Assembly (NCBI GenBank): GCA_963751795.1
Contig: CAVVVI010000003.1
Span: 248,001-312,000, forward strand
DNA from: BOG-908 sp963751795
GTDB taxonomy: Bacteria > Pseudomonadota > Alphaproteobacteria > Acetobacterales > Acetobacteraceae
Direction of reading: 5' to 3'
DNA length: 64,000 nucleotides
The notes under the pieces were generated by a model. That model did no database searches. It was not told where the DNA came from and saw nothing but the letters and a program-made list of their open reading frames with translations. A program made the position numbers and the translations under genes. Each line of letters begins with the position of its first letter. The stretch's first letter is position 1. Positions 34,725-43,561 of the stretch are shown one piece after another.

Positions 34725-35811
34725 GCGCCCGCCCGCTGCCGTGCGTGAAGCCGTGCGCCACGGCCCAATCCAGCCGCGCAGCGTGGTCCAGGCCGGTCAG
34801 CACGATGCAGGCGGCGTCCGGCACCAGGGCCGCCAGACCGGGCGCCTGCATCAGCTCCGCCGTGCAGGCGAGCGAGACGATGTCGAGCGCCGCGGCACGG
34901 ACATCGAAGAACCGCAGCAGGGCAGGTGTCGCGCCGGCCAGCGCCAGGCGGTAGCCGCGCGCCTGGGCGAAGCGGCGGGCGAAGGTGTAGCCGTCGGGGT
35001 CGGCCAGAATGTCGGCGGCTTCCAGGTTCAGGATCACCTCGCCGCGCAGCGCCAGCGGCAGCGCCGCGTCGAAGGCAACGAAGGCGGCCGACAGGATCGC
35101 CTCCGTGGTGACCGACAGCGCGAAGGTGCCGCAGCCCCTCAGCTCCCGCGAGGCGGCGAGCATGGCCAGCATGCGCCGGTCCAGCGTGCGGCGCAGGCGG
35201 CGCAGCAGCCACGGGTCGGCTTGCGGATCGTGGCCGGGGCACAGGCTGGCGGCGATCTCGTCCACGTCGAAACTCCGCTCCTCCCAGGCCAGAGCGGGCG
35301 CGCCGCGGTCCAACCGCATGACCGCGCGCCAGCGGGTGAAGCGCGAGAGATCGGCCTGCACCAGCCGCGCCTCCAGGCAGGCCAGCTCGCCGGCATCGAG
35401 CTTTACGCCCGGCGGGGCGACAGGCGGCGGCGCTTCGGTCAGCTCGTCGGCAAGCCAGGCGGCCTGGGCCGGCAGGTCGTATACGGTGAGCAGTTCGCCG
35501 GACGGGCAGGGCTGGTCGGCCAGCAGATGCTCGAGCGCGCGCCGGGCTTGCGCCAGCTCGGCATCCAGCGTGCCGCGCCACAGCACCACCAGGCGGCCGC
35601 GCGACAACTCGAAGCTGCGGGCCCGGTCGGCGGCGGCCAGGGGGCCGAGCGCCTCGCGCGCCAGCCGCAGATGATGCGGCTTGGCCAGGCCGGGCGGCAG
35701 CCTGTCGCTATGCAGCAGCGCGGCCGTGCGGTGGGCGCCCGAGCGGGTGATCTGGCCGAGCATGTCGGCCAGCAACTCGGCATCGCGGGCAGGCGCGGTG
35801 CCGATCATCAT
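34714..35811 (-). CDS. degenerate EAL-like protein (second of a tandem pair)
   Basis: The 365-residue protein has an N-terminal region (RTAALLHSDRL, RGRLVVLWRG) matching the same region of its upstream neighbour. Its C-terminal half follows the layout of an EAL phosphodiesterase domain (GEVILNLEAADILAD, GYRLALAGATPALLRFFDV, ACIVLTGLDHAARLDWAVAHG). The catalytic signatures are gone: nothing like EAL, DDFGTG or EGVE remains. It cannot be expected to hydrolyse c-di-GMP, but could bind a ligand or partner. ATG 35811 overlaps the neighbour's stop (ATGA), so the two are translationally coupled. Confidence 0.5.
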   Translation of the reverse strand: MMIGTAPARDAELLADMLGQITRSGAHRTAALLHSDRLPPGLAKPHHLRLAREALGPLAAADRARSFELSRGRLVVLWRGTLDAELAQARRALEHLLADQPCPSGELLTVYDLPAQAAWLADELTEAPPPVAPPGVKLDAGELACLEARLVQADLSRFTRWRAVMRLDRGAPALAWEERSFDVDEIAASLCPGHDPQADPWLLRRLRRTLDRRMLAMLAASRELRGCGTFALSVTTEAILSAAFVAFDAALPLALRGEVILNLEAADILADPDGYTFARRFAQARGYRLALAGATPALLRFFDVRAAALDIVSLACTAELMQAPGLAALVPDAACIVLTGLDHAARLDWAVAHGFTHGSGRALSL

Positions 35812-37202
35812 GGCCCGTCCGGGCCGCCGGCCAGCAAAGCGGGATTGGCGCAGCCGGCCCGGCCGGGTGCAGCCAGGCTGCGCGCGCGGGCGCCGCACTG
35901 GGCCAGGCTGCATGCCCGGGCGCTGTGGCAACGCTGCATGCGCAGGGCCGCCTGCACCTGGTCCAGGAACGGGCCGGCGAACAGGCCGAAGCCATGCGCC
36001 TGCCCCCAACCCAGCGCCTGCTCGCCATCGACCCCGGTCAGGATCAGCCGCGCCGGGCTGCCCGGCCCTGCCAGCCCCGCCAGCCTGGCCGCGTGGCGCT
36101 GCAGGGCGGGCGACCAGGCGAGCACCAGCCCGTCGGCCTGCAGCAGCGCCGGCCGGATCAGCGCCAGGGCGGCCGGGTCGATCTCCGTCATCATCAGCCC
36201 GCAGCCCAGCAGCCGCAGCAGGCCGCGCGCGTGCTCGAACAGCTCCGGCGCGGCGCCCGCCTCGGGCAGTGCCACACTCACCCACAGCGCCAGCCCGGCC
36301 GCCGAAGCCGCTTGCGCCAGGCCGGCAAAGGCGGATGAGACGATGCTGCGCAGCCCAAGCGTAATCAGCGCCGGCAGGCGCCGCGCGGCAGCCACGCGCA
36401 GCAACGGACCCTGGGCCGCAAAATCGGCCTGCAGCAGGGCCAGCAGCCTGGCATCCGCCGCGGCACTGAAATGGCGCGCCAGGAACGGGTCGGCCAGCGC
36501 CCGCTGCAGCAAGGCGGGCAGGCACAGCCGGTCCAGGCTGAAGCCGAGCGTCTGGAAGGCGGGTGCCAGGCGGCCGGCCAGGCCAGCGCTGCCCTGGCCG
36601 CCTCTCGGGCCGAACGCCAGCCCGGTCTGCTGGATCAGCAGCCCCGCCAGCGGCGCCTTGGCGATGATCTCCTGCAAGGCGACCAGGCCCAGCGTCTCCT
36701 CGCGCGCCGGCCAGAGCGGGGCTGCCGGGGCCGGGGACCGGGCGGCGGCCAAGGCACGCAGCGTTGCGGCATCCTGGTCCAGCCGATGCAGCGAGGTGAG
36801 TTGCACGCCTTGCGGCAGGTCCACCGCGAACAGCCGGTCCAGGCTGGCGGGCAGGTTGGCGGGTGCGTAGGCGCAGGCCGCGCCGCCTTCGCGCGCGCTG
36901 CCGATCATCACCAGGTCGCGGCTGCGCAGCGCGAACACCTGGCCTTCGCAGCGTTGCGCGCAATCCTGCATCAGCACGCGGGCGACGCGCACATGGTAGG
37001 CGCGCGGCGCCGGCAGGCGGGAGAGGTGCAACACCACGGCGAGCTTGCCGGCGGGCTGGCGCAACGCGCGGTCCAGCGCTTCGCCCAGCAGCCGCTCGGC
37101 GCCATCCTGCGGCGGGGCGGGCGCGCCATCCGCGCCCAACCCGGCCGCCGGCCACACGGTGCCGATGGCCTCGCCGCCCTCATTGCGATGGCGGGTCAGC
37201 AC
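35808..37202 (-). CDS. degenerate EAL-like protein with a Cys-rich tail (first of a tandem pair)
   Basis: This 464-residue protein starts at GTG 37202. The N-terminal region (LAVVLHLSRLPAPRAYHVRV, GQVFALRSRDLVMIGSA) resembles a worn GGDEF-type fold. The C-terminal part keeps the order of an EAL barrel (LALWVSVALPEAGAA, ARGLLRLLGCGLMMTEIDPA, ARLILTGVDGEQALGWGQAH) without the catalytic residues. The end has a cluster of four Cys (CHSARACSLAQC and later GRAGC) that could bind metal. It is divergent from the phosphatase gene at 37268. No named role; a signalling or scaffold protein is the best guess. Confidence 0.5.
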   Translation of the reverse strand: MLTRHRNEGGEAIGTVWPAAGLGADGAPAPPQDGAERLLGEALDRALRQPAGKLAVVLHLSRLPAPRAYHVRVARVLMQDCAQRCEGQVFALRSRDLVMIGSAREGGAACAYAPANLPASLDRLFAVDLPQGVQLTSLHRLDQDAATLRALAAARSPAPAAPLWPAREETLGLVALQEIIAKAPLAGLLIQQTGLAFGPRGGQGSAGLAGRLAPAFQTLGFSLDRLCLPALLQRALADPFLARHFSAAADARLLALLQADFAAQGPLLRVAAARRLPALITLGLRSIVSSAFAGLAQAASAAGLALWVSVALPEAGAAPELFEHARGLLRLLGCGLMMTEIDPAALALIRPALLQADGLVLAWSPALQRHAARLAGLAGPGSPARLILTGVDGEQALGWGQAHGFGLFAGPFLDQVQAALRMQRCHSARACSLAQCGARARSLAAPGRAGCANPALLAGGPDGP

Positions 37203-37267
37203 GGGCCGGGCCGGGCTCTGCCGCCTCGAGTTCTGCTTGCGTGCATCGTGGTGTAGTCTGCGCCGCG

Positions 37268-37981
37268 ATGGTTGAACTCTCGTTAGCGCCCGCCACCCTG
37301 CGCCAGGGCCTGCGCGTCTATGCCATAGGCGACGTGCATGGCTGTCTGGACCGGCTGGTGGCCCTGCACTGGGCCATCACCGCCGACCTCGCCACCTATC
37401 CGGTGAGCGAAAGCGTGCTGGTGCATCTGGGCGACTACGTGGACCGCGGCACCGACAGCGCCGGCGTGATCTGGCTGCTGACCGGCACGGTGGCGCCGCC
37501 CGTCACCCGGCGCGTGGACCTGCAGGGCAACCACGAGGTGATGATGATGGCCGCCCTGGCCGGCGACACCCGCGCCGCCGAGAGCTGGCTGGAAAACGGC
37601 GGCGGCACCACGCTGGAAAGCTACCACATCCCGCCGGCCGCAGCGCCGTCCGCCTGGGGCGGCCTGGTGCCGCTGGCGCATCGCCAATGGCTCAAGACGC
37701 GGCAGCTGACCCATCAAGAAGGCGGCTATCTGTTCGTCCATGCCGGCATCCGCCCCGGCCGCAAGATCTACCGCCAAAGCCCGGACGACCTGCTGTGGAT
37801 CCGCGAGCCTTTCCTCTCGAGCAAGGACAAGCACCCGCTGGTGGTGGTGCACGGCCACACGCCCGTGACGGTGCCGGTGATCAGGCCGAACCGCATCGGC
37901 ATCGATACCGGCGCCGTGCTGGGCGGCGTGCTCACCTGCCTGGTGCTGGAAGCCGATCACATGCGCTTCCTGAAGGCCTGA
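37268..37981 (+). CDS. calcineurin-like serine/threonine protein phosphatase family
   Basis: The 237-residue metallophosphoesterase shows the family's ordered motifs: YAIGDVHGCLDRL (GDxHG), HLGDYVDRGTDS (GDxxDRG), LQGNHEVMM (GNHE), FVHAGIRPG and VVHGHTPV. It closely resembles bacterial PrpA/Apa-like phosphatases acting on phosphoproteins. It should be cytoplasmic, with no signal peptide. ATG 37268 follows 65 bases after the divergent EAL-like gene's start. The heptose-kinase gene starts 68 bases downstream. Confidence 0.88.
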   Translation: MVELSLAPATLRQGLRVYAIGDVHGCLDRLVALHWAITADLATYPVSESVLVHLGDYVDRGTDSAGVIWLLTGTVAPPVTRRVDLQGNHEVMMMAALAGDTRAAESWLENGGGTTLESYHIPPAAAPSAWGGLVPLAHRQWLKTRQLTHQEGGYLFVHAGIRPGRKIYRQSPDDLLWIREPFLSSKDKHPLVVVHGHTPVTVPVIRPNRIGIDTGAVLGGVLTCLVLEADHMRFLKA

Positions 37982-38049
37982 GCCGCCGCAATCGCACCCA
38001 ACCGCAGGCCCGTCTTGCTTCCGCCATCCCAGGCCGATACGCATAGGTG

Positions 38050-39426
38050 ATGAGCCAAGATGAAACCCCTGTCATGGATGCGGAACTCGCTGACGCGATC
38101 CCGCGCCTGACCCGGGCGAGCGTGCTGGTGGTGGGCGACGCCATGCTGGACCGTTACGTCTATGGCAACGTGGCGCGCATCAGCCCCGAAGCGCCGGTGC
38201 CGGTCCTCGAAGTCTATCGCGAGCTGGCCCTGCCCGGCGGGGCCGGCAACCTGGTGCGCAACCTCACGGCACTCGGCGCGGCCGTCGCCTTCGTCTCGGT
38301 CGTGGGCGACGACCAGGCCGGATCGGATCTGACCGGCCTGATCGGCGGCCAGCCCAACGTGGAGCCGTGGCTGCTGGTGCAAGGCGGGCGCTGCACCACG
38401 GTGAAAACGCGCTTCATCGCCGGCGGCCAGCAATTGCTGCGCTCGGACCAGGAGGTGACGGGCGCGATCCACCCCAAGCTGGCCGAGCGCATGCTGCGCA
38501 TCGCCGGCGACGCGCTGGCCGCCACCTCGGTGACCGTGCTGTCGGATTACCGCAAGGGCCTGCTCTCGGGTGACGTGGCGGGCCGCATCATCGAGGCGGC
38601 GCGCGCCGCCGGCCGACCGACCGTGGTGGACCCGCGCGGGCCCGATTACGACCGCTACGCCGGCGCCGACCTGGCCGTGCCAACGCTGCGCGAGCTGGCC
38701 AGCGTGACGGGCATGGATCTGAGCAGCGAGGCCCGCATTGCGGCCGCCGCAGGCTGGCTGCGCACGGCGCACGGCTTCGGCGCTGTCGTCGTCAATCGCG
38801 GCGCGGACGGACTGTCGCTGGTCAGCGCCGACACCGTGCTGCATTTGCCGCCCACCCTGTCCGAAGTCTTCGACCTGTCGGGATCGGGCGATACCGTCGT
38901 CTCGGCGCTGGCCGCCGGCATGGCGATCGGGCTGCCGCTGCCGGTGGCCGTACGGCTGGCCAACCTGGCGATGGGGGTGGCCGCCGGCCAACCCGGCATG
39001 GCGGTGGCGCAGGGCACCGATCTGGTCGCCATGCTGACGCCGCAGGGCCGCGCACTGCGCAAGATCGTGGCCACCGAAGTCGCCGTGGAGCAGGTGGACC
39101 GCTGGCGCCGCATGGGGCTGCGCACCGCGCTGATCACCACCGCCCCCGGCCATTTCAGCCGCAACCGGCTCGATACCGCGCGCGCCGCCTGCGACCGCCT
39201 GGTGCTGGGCGTGGAGACCGCCTCGGCCGACGATCTGGACGCCGCCAGGCACACGCTGGCCGAGGCCGCCGCGCTGGGCTCGGTGGACCTGATCTGCCTG
39301 ATCGCCGAGGGCTCGCAGACGCAGACGCTGCTGCAGCTGCGGCCGGACCTGCTGATCGACGCGACGCCGCCGGCCGCGGTGGCCGAGCTGGTGCGCGGCT
39401 GGGGCGGCGAGGTGCTCGCCGGCTAG
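38050..39426 (+). CDS. HldE-like heptose kinase with a degenerate nucleotidyltransferase domain
   Basis: The N-terminal domain (about 1-335) is a PfkB-family kinase of the HldE/RfaE type, which phosphorylates heptose 7-phosphate for LPS core: VVGDAMLDRYVYGNVARISP, ALPGGAGNLVRNL, TRFIAGGQQLLRSDQE and DLSGSGDTVVSAL with the catalytic Asp. The C-terminal ~115 residues line up with HldE's adenylyltransferase domain. However, the nucleotide-binding GxFDxLHxGH motif is replaced by ITTAPGHFSRNRLDTA, and the KGGDY motif by DATPP. Kinase activity is plausible; the second step probably needs another protein. GTG 38047 is an alternative start. Confidence 0.8.
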   Translation: MSQDETPVMDAELADAIPRLTRASVLVVGDAMLDRYVYGNVARISPEAPVPVLEVYRELALPGGAGNLVRNLTALGAAVAFVSVVGDDQAGSDLTGLIGGQPNVEPWLLVQGGRCTTVKTRFIAGGQQLLRSDQEVTGAIHPKLAERMLRIAGDALAATSVTVLSDYRKGLLSGDVAGRIIEAARAAGRPTVVDPRGPDYDRYAGADLAVPTLRELASVTGMDLSSEARIAAAAGWLRTAHGFGAVVVNRGADGLSLVSADTVLHLPPTLSEVFDLSGSGDTVVSALAAGMAIGLPLPVAVRLANLAMGVAAGQPGMAVAQGTDLVAMLTPQGRALRKIVATEVAVEQVDRWRRMGLRTALITTAPGHFSRNRLDTARAACDRLVLGVETASADDLDAARHTLAEAAALGSVDLICLIAEGSQTQTLLQLRPDLLIDATPPAAVAELVRGWGGEVLAG

Positions 39427-39435
39427 GCGGACCCG

Positions 39436-39891
39436 CTACTCGCAGGCCAGCGCGAAGCGGTCCACCGGGTCGTTGATCGCCTCCAGCCGGCACGCCGCCA
39501 GCGCCGCGAAACGCTGTGTGAGCGCACGCCGCCTGGCCGCCGCCATACGGTGCACGGGCGCCTCGCGCAGCAGCGCCGCATCGTCGGCCGCGGTCACGAT
39601 CAGGCCGACATCCTCCGGCAGCAGCGCCAGCGGAAAATCGGCATCCACCGCAAAATACAGCGCGTCGGAAAAATCGCGGTATTCCGGCCATTTGCCGTCG
39701 GTGAGGAAGTCGGTGGGGCCGGACTTCACCTCGATGCACGCGAAATCGCCATCCCGCCGCAGCGCCAGGATGTCGGCCCGCCTGCCGTTGGGCAGGCTTA
39801 CCTCGTGCAGCGGCGCCCAGCCCAGATCGCGGCACAGGCGGGCGGCCTGGCGGCGGACGGCGGCGGAGCGTTCCGGCAGAGACAATTCCAT
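39436..39891 (-). CDS. mmcB: MmcB family DNA repair protein
   Basis: MmcB is a small PD-(D/E)XK-type nuclease-fold protein of alphaproteobacteria, linked to DNA damage repair and mutagenesis in Caulobacter. The protein shows PNGRRADILAL (Asp), then CIEVKSGPTDFLTDGKW (the ExK pair), and DFSDALYFAVD. It is 151 residues from ATG 39891 (MELSLPERS), the family's usual length, although the frame stays open further up. It is convergent with the heptose kinase, 9 bases away, and divergent from the FMN oxidase. Confidence 0.87.
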   Translation of the reverse strand: MELSLPERSAAVRRQAARLCRDLGWAPLHEVSLPNGRRADILALRRDGDFACIEVKSGPTDFLTDGKWPEYRDFSDALYFAVDADFPLALLPEDVGLIVTAADDAALLREAPVHRMAAARRRALTQRFAALAACRLEAINDPVDRFALACE

Positions 39892-39947
39892 GCCAAAGCA
39901 TAGCCCGGCCATCGCGCGCCGAAAAGAACAGAGAGGGACCGCCCGCC

Positions 39948-41159
39948 ATGCCGCCAGATGCAGCGCCCGCTTCCCCGGCCATGGTGCCGGGCACCGCCCG
40001 CCAGGGTGAGATCTATGTCGGTGGCATGCTGCACCAGCAGCGCCAGGCCGTGCCGACGCGGCAGGACACGCTCGAGGCGCGCGCCGAGGCGGCAATGTCG
40101 CCCGAGGCCTTCGCCTATATCGCCGGCGGGGCAGGGCGGGAGGCCACCATGCGGGCCAACCTGGCCGCCTTCGACGCCGTGCGCATCCGCCCGCGCATGC
40201 TGCGCGACGTGGGCCAGCGTGACCTCTCGGCCAGCCTGCTCGGCCGCACCCGCCCCAACCCGATCCTGGCCGCGCCCATCGGCGTGCAGGAAATGGCGCA
40301 CCGCGATGGCGACCTGGCCACCGCGCGCGCCTGCGCCGCCGTCGGCGTGCCGATGATCATCTCCAACCAGGCGAGCCACCCGATGGAGGCGATCGCGGCG
40401 GCCAATGGCAGCGGCGAGCGCTGGTTCCAGCTCTACTGGGGCAAGTCCGACGCGCTGGTGGCCAGCCTGGTGCGCCGTGCCGAAGCCTGCGGCTGCACCG
40501 CCCTGGTACTGACGCTGGATACCGCGATCCTGGGCTGGCGCACCCGCGACCTCGACCTCGCCTACCTGCCGTTCCTCGAAGGCAAGGGCATCGCGCAATA
40601 CACCTCCGACCCGGTGTTCCAATCCATGCTGGGCGGCCAGGCCAGCGACCCGCACGCGGCCAGCCTGCTGTTCATGACCACCTATTCCAACCCGACCATC
40701 ACCTGGGAGCGCCTGGCCTTCCTGCGCCAGCACACGCGCCTGCCGATCGTGCTGAAAGGCATCAACCACCCCGACGACGCGGCGCTGGCCATCGAGCACG
40801 GCATGGACGGCATCATCGTCTCCAACCATGGCGGCCGGCAGATCGACGGCGCGGTGGCCGCGCTCGATGCGCTGGCCGAGGTGGCGGCCGCGGTGGCCGG
40901 GCGCATCCCGGTGCTGTTCGATAGCGGCATCCGCAGTGGGGCGGACATCTTCAAGGCGCTGGCGCTGGGGGCGAGCTCGGTGCTGGTGGGGCGGCCCTAC
41001 GTGTATGGCCTGGCCATCGACGGCGAGGCCGGCGTGGCCGCCGTGCTGCGCAACATGCTGGCCGAGCTGGACCTGACCATGGGCCTGGCCGGCTGCCGCA
41101 ACCTGGCCGAAGTGACGCGCGCGGCGCTGCTGCGCCAGCCGGCCGGCGCCTCGATGTAG
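39948..41159 (+). CDS. FMN-dependent alpha-hydroxy-acid oxidase (lactate oxidase/dehydrogenase family)
   Basis: The 403-residue TIM-barrel protein belongs to the FMN-dependent 2-hydroxyacid dehydrogenase family, oxidising L-lactate, glycolate or a related acid. Visible elements: YIAGGAGREATMRANLAAFD (flavin region), ILAAPIGVQEM, RWFQLYWGKSD, PIVLKGINHPDDA (flavin Lys), SNHGGRQIDGA (catalytic His and Arg) and VLFDSGIRSGADIFKALALG (phosphate-binding loop). The length and N-terminus resemble lactate 2-monooxygenase-type members more than membrane lactate dehydrogenases. Exact substrate and electron acceptor are undecided. Confidence 0.88.
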   Translation: MPPDAAPASPAMVPGTARQGEIYVGGMLHQQRQAVPTRQDTLEARAEAAMSPEAFAYIAGGAGREATMRANLAAFDAVRIRPRMLRDVGQRDLSASLLGRTRPNPILAAPIGVQEMAHRDGDLATARACAAVGVPMIISNQASHPMEAIAAANGSGERWFQLYWGKSDALVASLVRRAEACGCTALVLTLDTAILGWRTRDLDLAYLPFLEGKGIAQYTSDPVFQSMLGGQASDPHAASLLFMTTYSNPTITWERLAFLRQHTRLPIVLKGINHPDDAALAIEHGMDGIIVSNHGGRQIDGAVAALDALAEVAAAVAGRIPVLFDSGIRSGADIFKALALGASSVLVGRPYVYGLAIDGEAGVAAVLRNMLAELDLTMGLAGCRNLAEVTRAALLRQPAGASM

Positions 41160-41168
41160 CCGCGCGCG

Positions 41169-42269
41169 CTAGGCGCTCATCTGCTGCAAGCGCCGGTCGA
41201 GGAATGCGGTCACCGCGATCTCCTCGGCCGTCAGCCCCGGGGCGTGCTCGTCCAGCACCGCATCGGCCCGGGCCTTGAGGCCCTCCAGCAGGCTGCCATC
41301 CAGGTAGCCGTCGAAGATCGCCGGATGGATGTAGCATTTGCGGCAGATGCTCGGCGTGTTGCCCAGCATCGAGCTGACGGCTTCGACCGCGCGCAGCACG
41401 TTCTTCTTGGCCTTGGCCGCGCTGTCGTAAGCCTCGAACTCGCGCAGCGCCAAGGCCGCCAGATTGGTGGCCGCCCAGGTGCGGAAATCCTTGGCCGTGA
41501 TGTGCTCGCCGGTGATCTCGTGCAGATAGGCGTTTACGTCGTCCGAGCCGACCGTATGGCTGGCGCCGTCCTCGTCGATGTAGTGGAACAGCTCCTGGCC
41601 GGGGATGTCCTGCAGCTTACGGACGATGTTGGCCAGCTTGCGGTCGTGCAGCTCGATATGGCGCTGGATGCCGTGCTTGGCGCGGAAATCGAGCTCCACC
41701 ACGCCGCCATGCACCTTGGCGTGGCGCTCGCGCAAAGTGGTCAGGCCGAAGCTGTTGTTCGTCTTGGCGTATTCCTCGTTGCCGATCCGCGCCAGCGTGC
41801 GCTCCAGCAGCCGCACCAGCGCGGCCAGCACCTTCTCGCGCGGCAGGCCCGGCTTGGCCAGATCGTGCTCCACGCGGGCGCGGATGTCGGGCAGCTTGCG
41901 GCCGAACACCAGCATCTTGGCGTATTTCGCCTCGTCGCGGATCTCGCGCCAGCGCGGGTGGTAGCGATACTGCTTGCGCCCCCGCGCATCGCGGCCCACC
42001 GCCTGCAGATGGCCGTTCGGATCCTTGCAGATCCACACGTCGGTATAGGCCGGCGGGATCGCCATCTTACGGATGCGCGCGATCGTCTTCTCGTCGGTGA
42101 TCCGCGTGCCGTCTGGCATGAAGAACGCCCAGCCACCCTCCTCGGCCTCACGCCGGATGCCGGGCTTGCTGTCGGTCACGTAATGCAGATGGGCAGCCTT
42201 GGCGGCTGCCTTGGGGTCGAGAAGATCGGCGTCGTCGCTCACTGCGGCATCCTTTGCGATCTCACTCAA
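41169..42269 (-). CDS. DNA topoisomerase IB (poxvirus-like)
   Basis: This enzyme relaxes supercoils by nicking one strand through a 3'-phosphotyrosine link. The 366-residue protein shows the bacterial type: GWAFFMPDGTRITDEKTI, IPPAYTDVWICKDPNGHLQA, YRYHPRWREIRDE, a catalytic-domain stretch NSFGLTTLRERHAKV (Arg and surrounding residues), and the nucleophile Tyr in CRKCYIHPAIFDGYL. It is convergent with the FMN oxidase, 9 bases away. Confidence 0.93.
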   Translation of the reverse strand: MSEIAKDAAVSDDADLLDPKAAAKAAHLHYVTDSKPGIRREAEEGGWAFFMPDGTRITDEKTIARIRKMAIPPAYTDVWICKDPNGHLQAVGRDARGRKQYRYHPRWREIRDEAKYAKMLVFGRKLPDIRARVEHDLAKPGLPREKVLAALVRLLERTLARIGNEEYAKTNNSFGLTTLRERHAKVHGGVVELDFRAKHGIQRHIELHDRKLANIVRKLQDIPGQELFHYIDEDGASHTVGSDDVNAYLHEITGEHITAKDFRTWAATNLAALALREFEAYDSAAKAKKNVLRAVEAVSSMLGNTPSICRKCYIHPAIFDGYLDGSLLEGLKARADAVLDEHAPGLTAEEIAVTAFLDRRLQQMSA

Positions 42270-42575
42270 CAGTCACGTGCTGCGTTGGTTGCCAACGATG
42301 GAGGTGGTTTTCGGTCCTGTGTCGCCCGTTTCGAACAGGCACAGCGCACAGGCGACCGTTTAAGCTAATCAGGCAGTATGGTTTCCTGGCCCGGAGCTCC
42401 GCGCCTGCTTCAACGATACAGGTCGGCTTTCGGCTCCCGGCACCTGCCTCTCAAGGCGCAGCCGAGCGGAATATGCTGGGCGCTGAACAAGCGCAGCGCA
42501 TACCGAATCTTGACAAAGAAATCCCATCGTATTTGTTGCTGAAGCGAGTGTCATTCCGCAAAGGGGCAGATTGCC
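42270..42575. other. 306-base intergenic region before the decayed acyltransferase
   Basis: No gene, tRNA or strong hairpin is seen. A TTGACA box occurs at 42510-42515, but no good -10 follows at normal spacing. AAGGGG at 42560-42565 is a plausible ribosome site for the next gene. Base composition falls below that of the neighbouring genes, in keeping with a foreign or decaying patch. Confidence 0.4.
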
Positions 42576-43390
42576 ATGACTAATGTCGGCCAGCCTCCTC
42601 GATTGCCGGATGGCCTTGTCGAAGCGGCCTCGCGCCTTCTGAAAAAAGCTCTCCCTGGTGCGGATCCCGCCCGACGGCTGATCGGCTCACCGGGTTGGCA
42701 AGCCCCCAACCTGTGTTCAGCAAACGGCGAGGAGATAGACGGCAATATCCTGCTCTGGGACAACATCAAGCCGAACATAGTTTTTCGAGGCACCGGAAAT
42801 CTCGTCGTCTTCCGCGAAACGCGCCACGGACGGCTGTATGGTGCGCTCAACGGATCGCAAAACGTTTGCTACATCGGCGGTCAAGCAGATGTCGTCATCC
42901 TCCGCAGTGACATCACGGGTAGCGGAAACGTCATCTATGTCGGAAGCCGGACTAAGATTGTCTCCGCCCACGCCGTGCTTGCTGCGGCAGATGCATCTGC
43001 AAGCATCCTGATTGGCGAACGGTCCATGCTGTCGAGCCAGGTGAGCCTGCGTGTACAACCGACAGTCACGGCATCATCGATCTGGCCACAGACACGGTAG
43101 TGAACCCGCCAAGCAGCATCATTATCGAGCCCCATGTGTGGATTGGTGAAAAGGCTTCGGTTCTAAAGGGTTGCCAGATTGGTGCAGGGTCGATCATCGG
43201 CGCTGCCTCTCTCGTCACGTCGGCGTTGCCGTCGCGAGCAATTTGTGCAGGCATCCCGGCAAAAGTCATCCGAAGCGGCAGCTCTTGGACCAACAAACCC
43301 AACCCGTCGGCTGCAAACATTGCTGAGATGAAGACGTTTCTCGACGCTGTCAGCCCGCGCTCAGCGATTACGGGTGGTGAGATCCACTAA
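42576..43390 (+). pseudogene. hexapeptide-repeat acyltransferase, frame broken
   Basis: Residues from ATG 42576 form a left-handed beta-helix with hexapeptide-like turns (DGNILLWDNIKPNIVFRG, NVCYIGGQADVVILRSD, SASILIGERSMLSSQVSLRV). After about 43055 that frame runs into nonsense and stops at 43100. Meanwhile the continuation (TDSHGIIDLATDTVVNPPSS, IIIEPHVWIGEKASVLKG, IGAGSIIGAASLVTS) is in another frame to 43390. The break behaves like a one-base loss near 43055-43058. The joined protein is about 270 residues and typical of O-acetyl- or other acyltransferases that decorate polysaccharides or sugars. GC is lower than in the flanks. Confidence 0.78.
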
Positions 43391-43561
43391 TGCGTCTCGA
43401 GACCGGCTGGATTTACGACGCTACCTCGAGGTTAAACGGTAGCTCTTCAATCGCTTGTAAGATTTGTCATCAAACTTACAGTTTCGAATTCGCAAAGACG
43501 GTTACGGCGCTATCTGAACAGTTCGTGCGATAACAAGTTCGCCTGGCCACCGCCCGCCTGC

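Noticed and set aside
42510..42540. Possible sigma-70 promoter (TTGACA) before the acyltransferase
   Set aside because: No acceptable -10 element at 16-18 bases; a single hexamer match is not enough.
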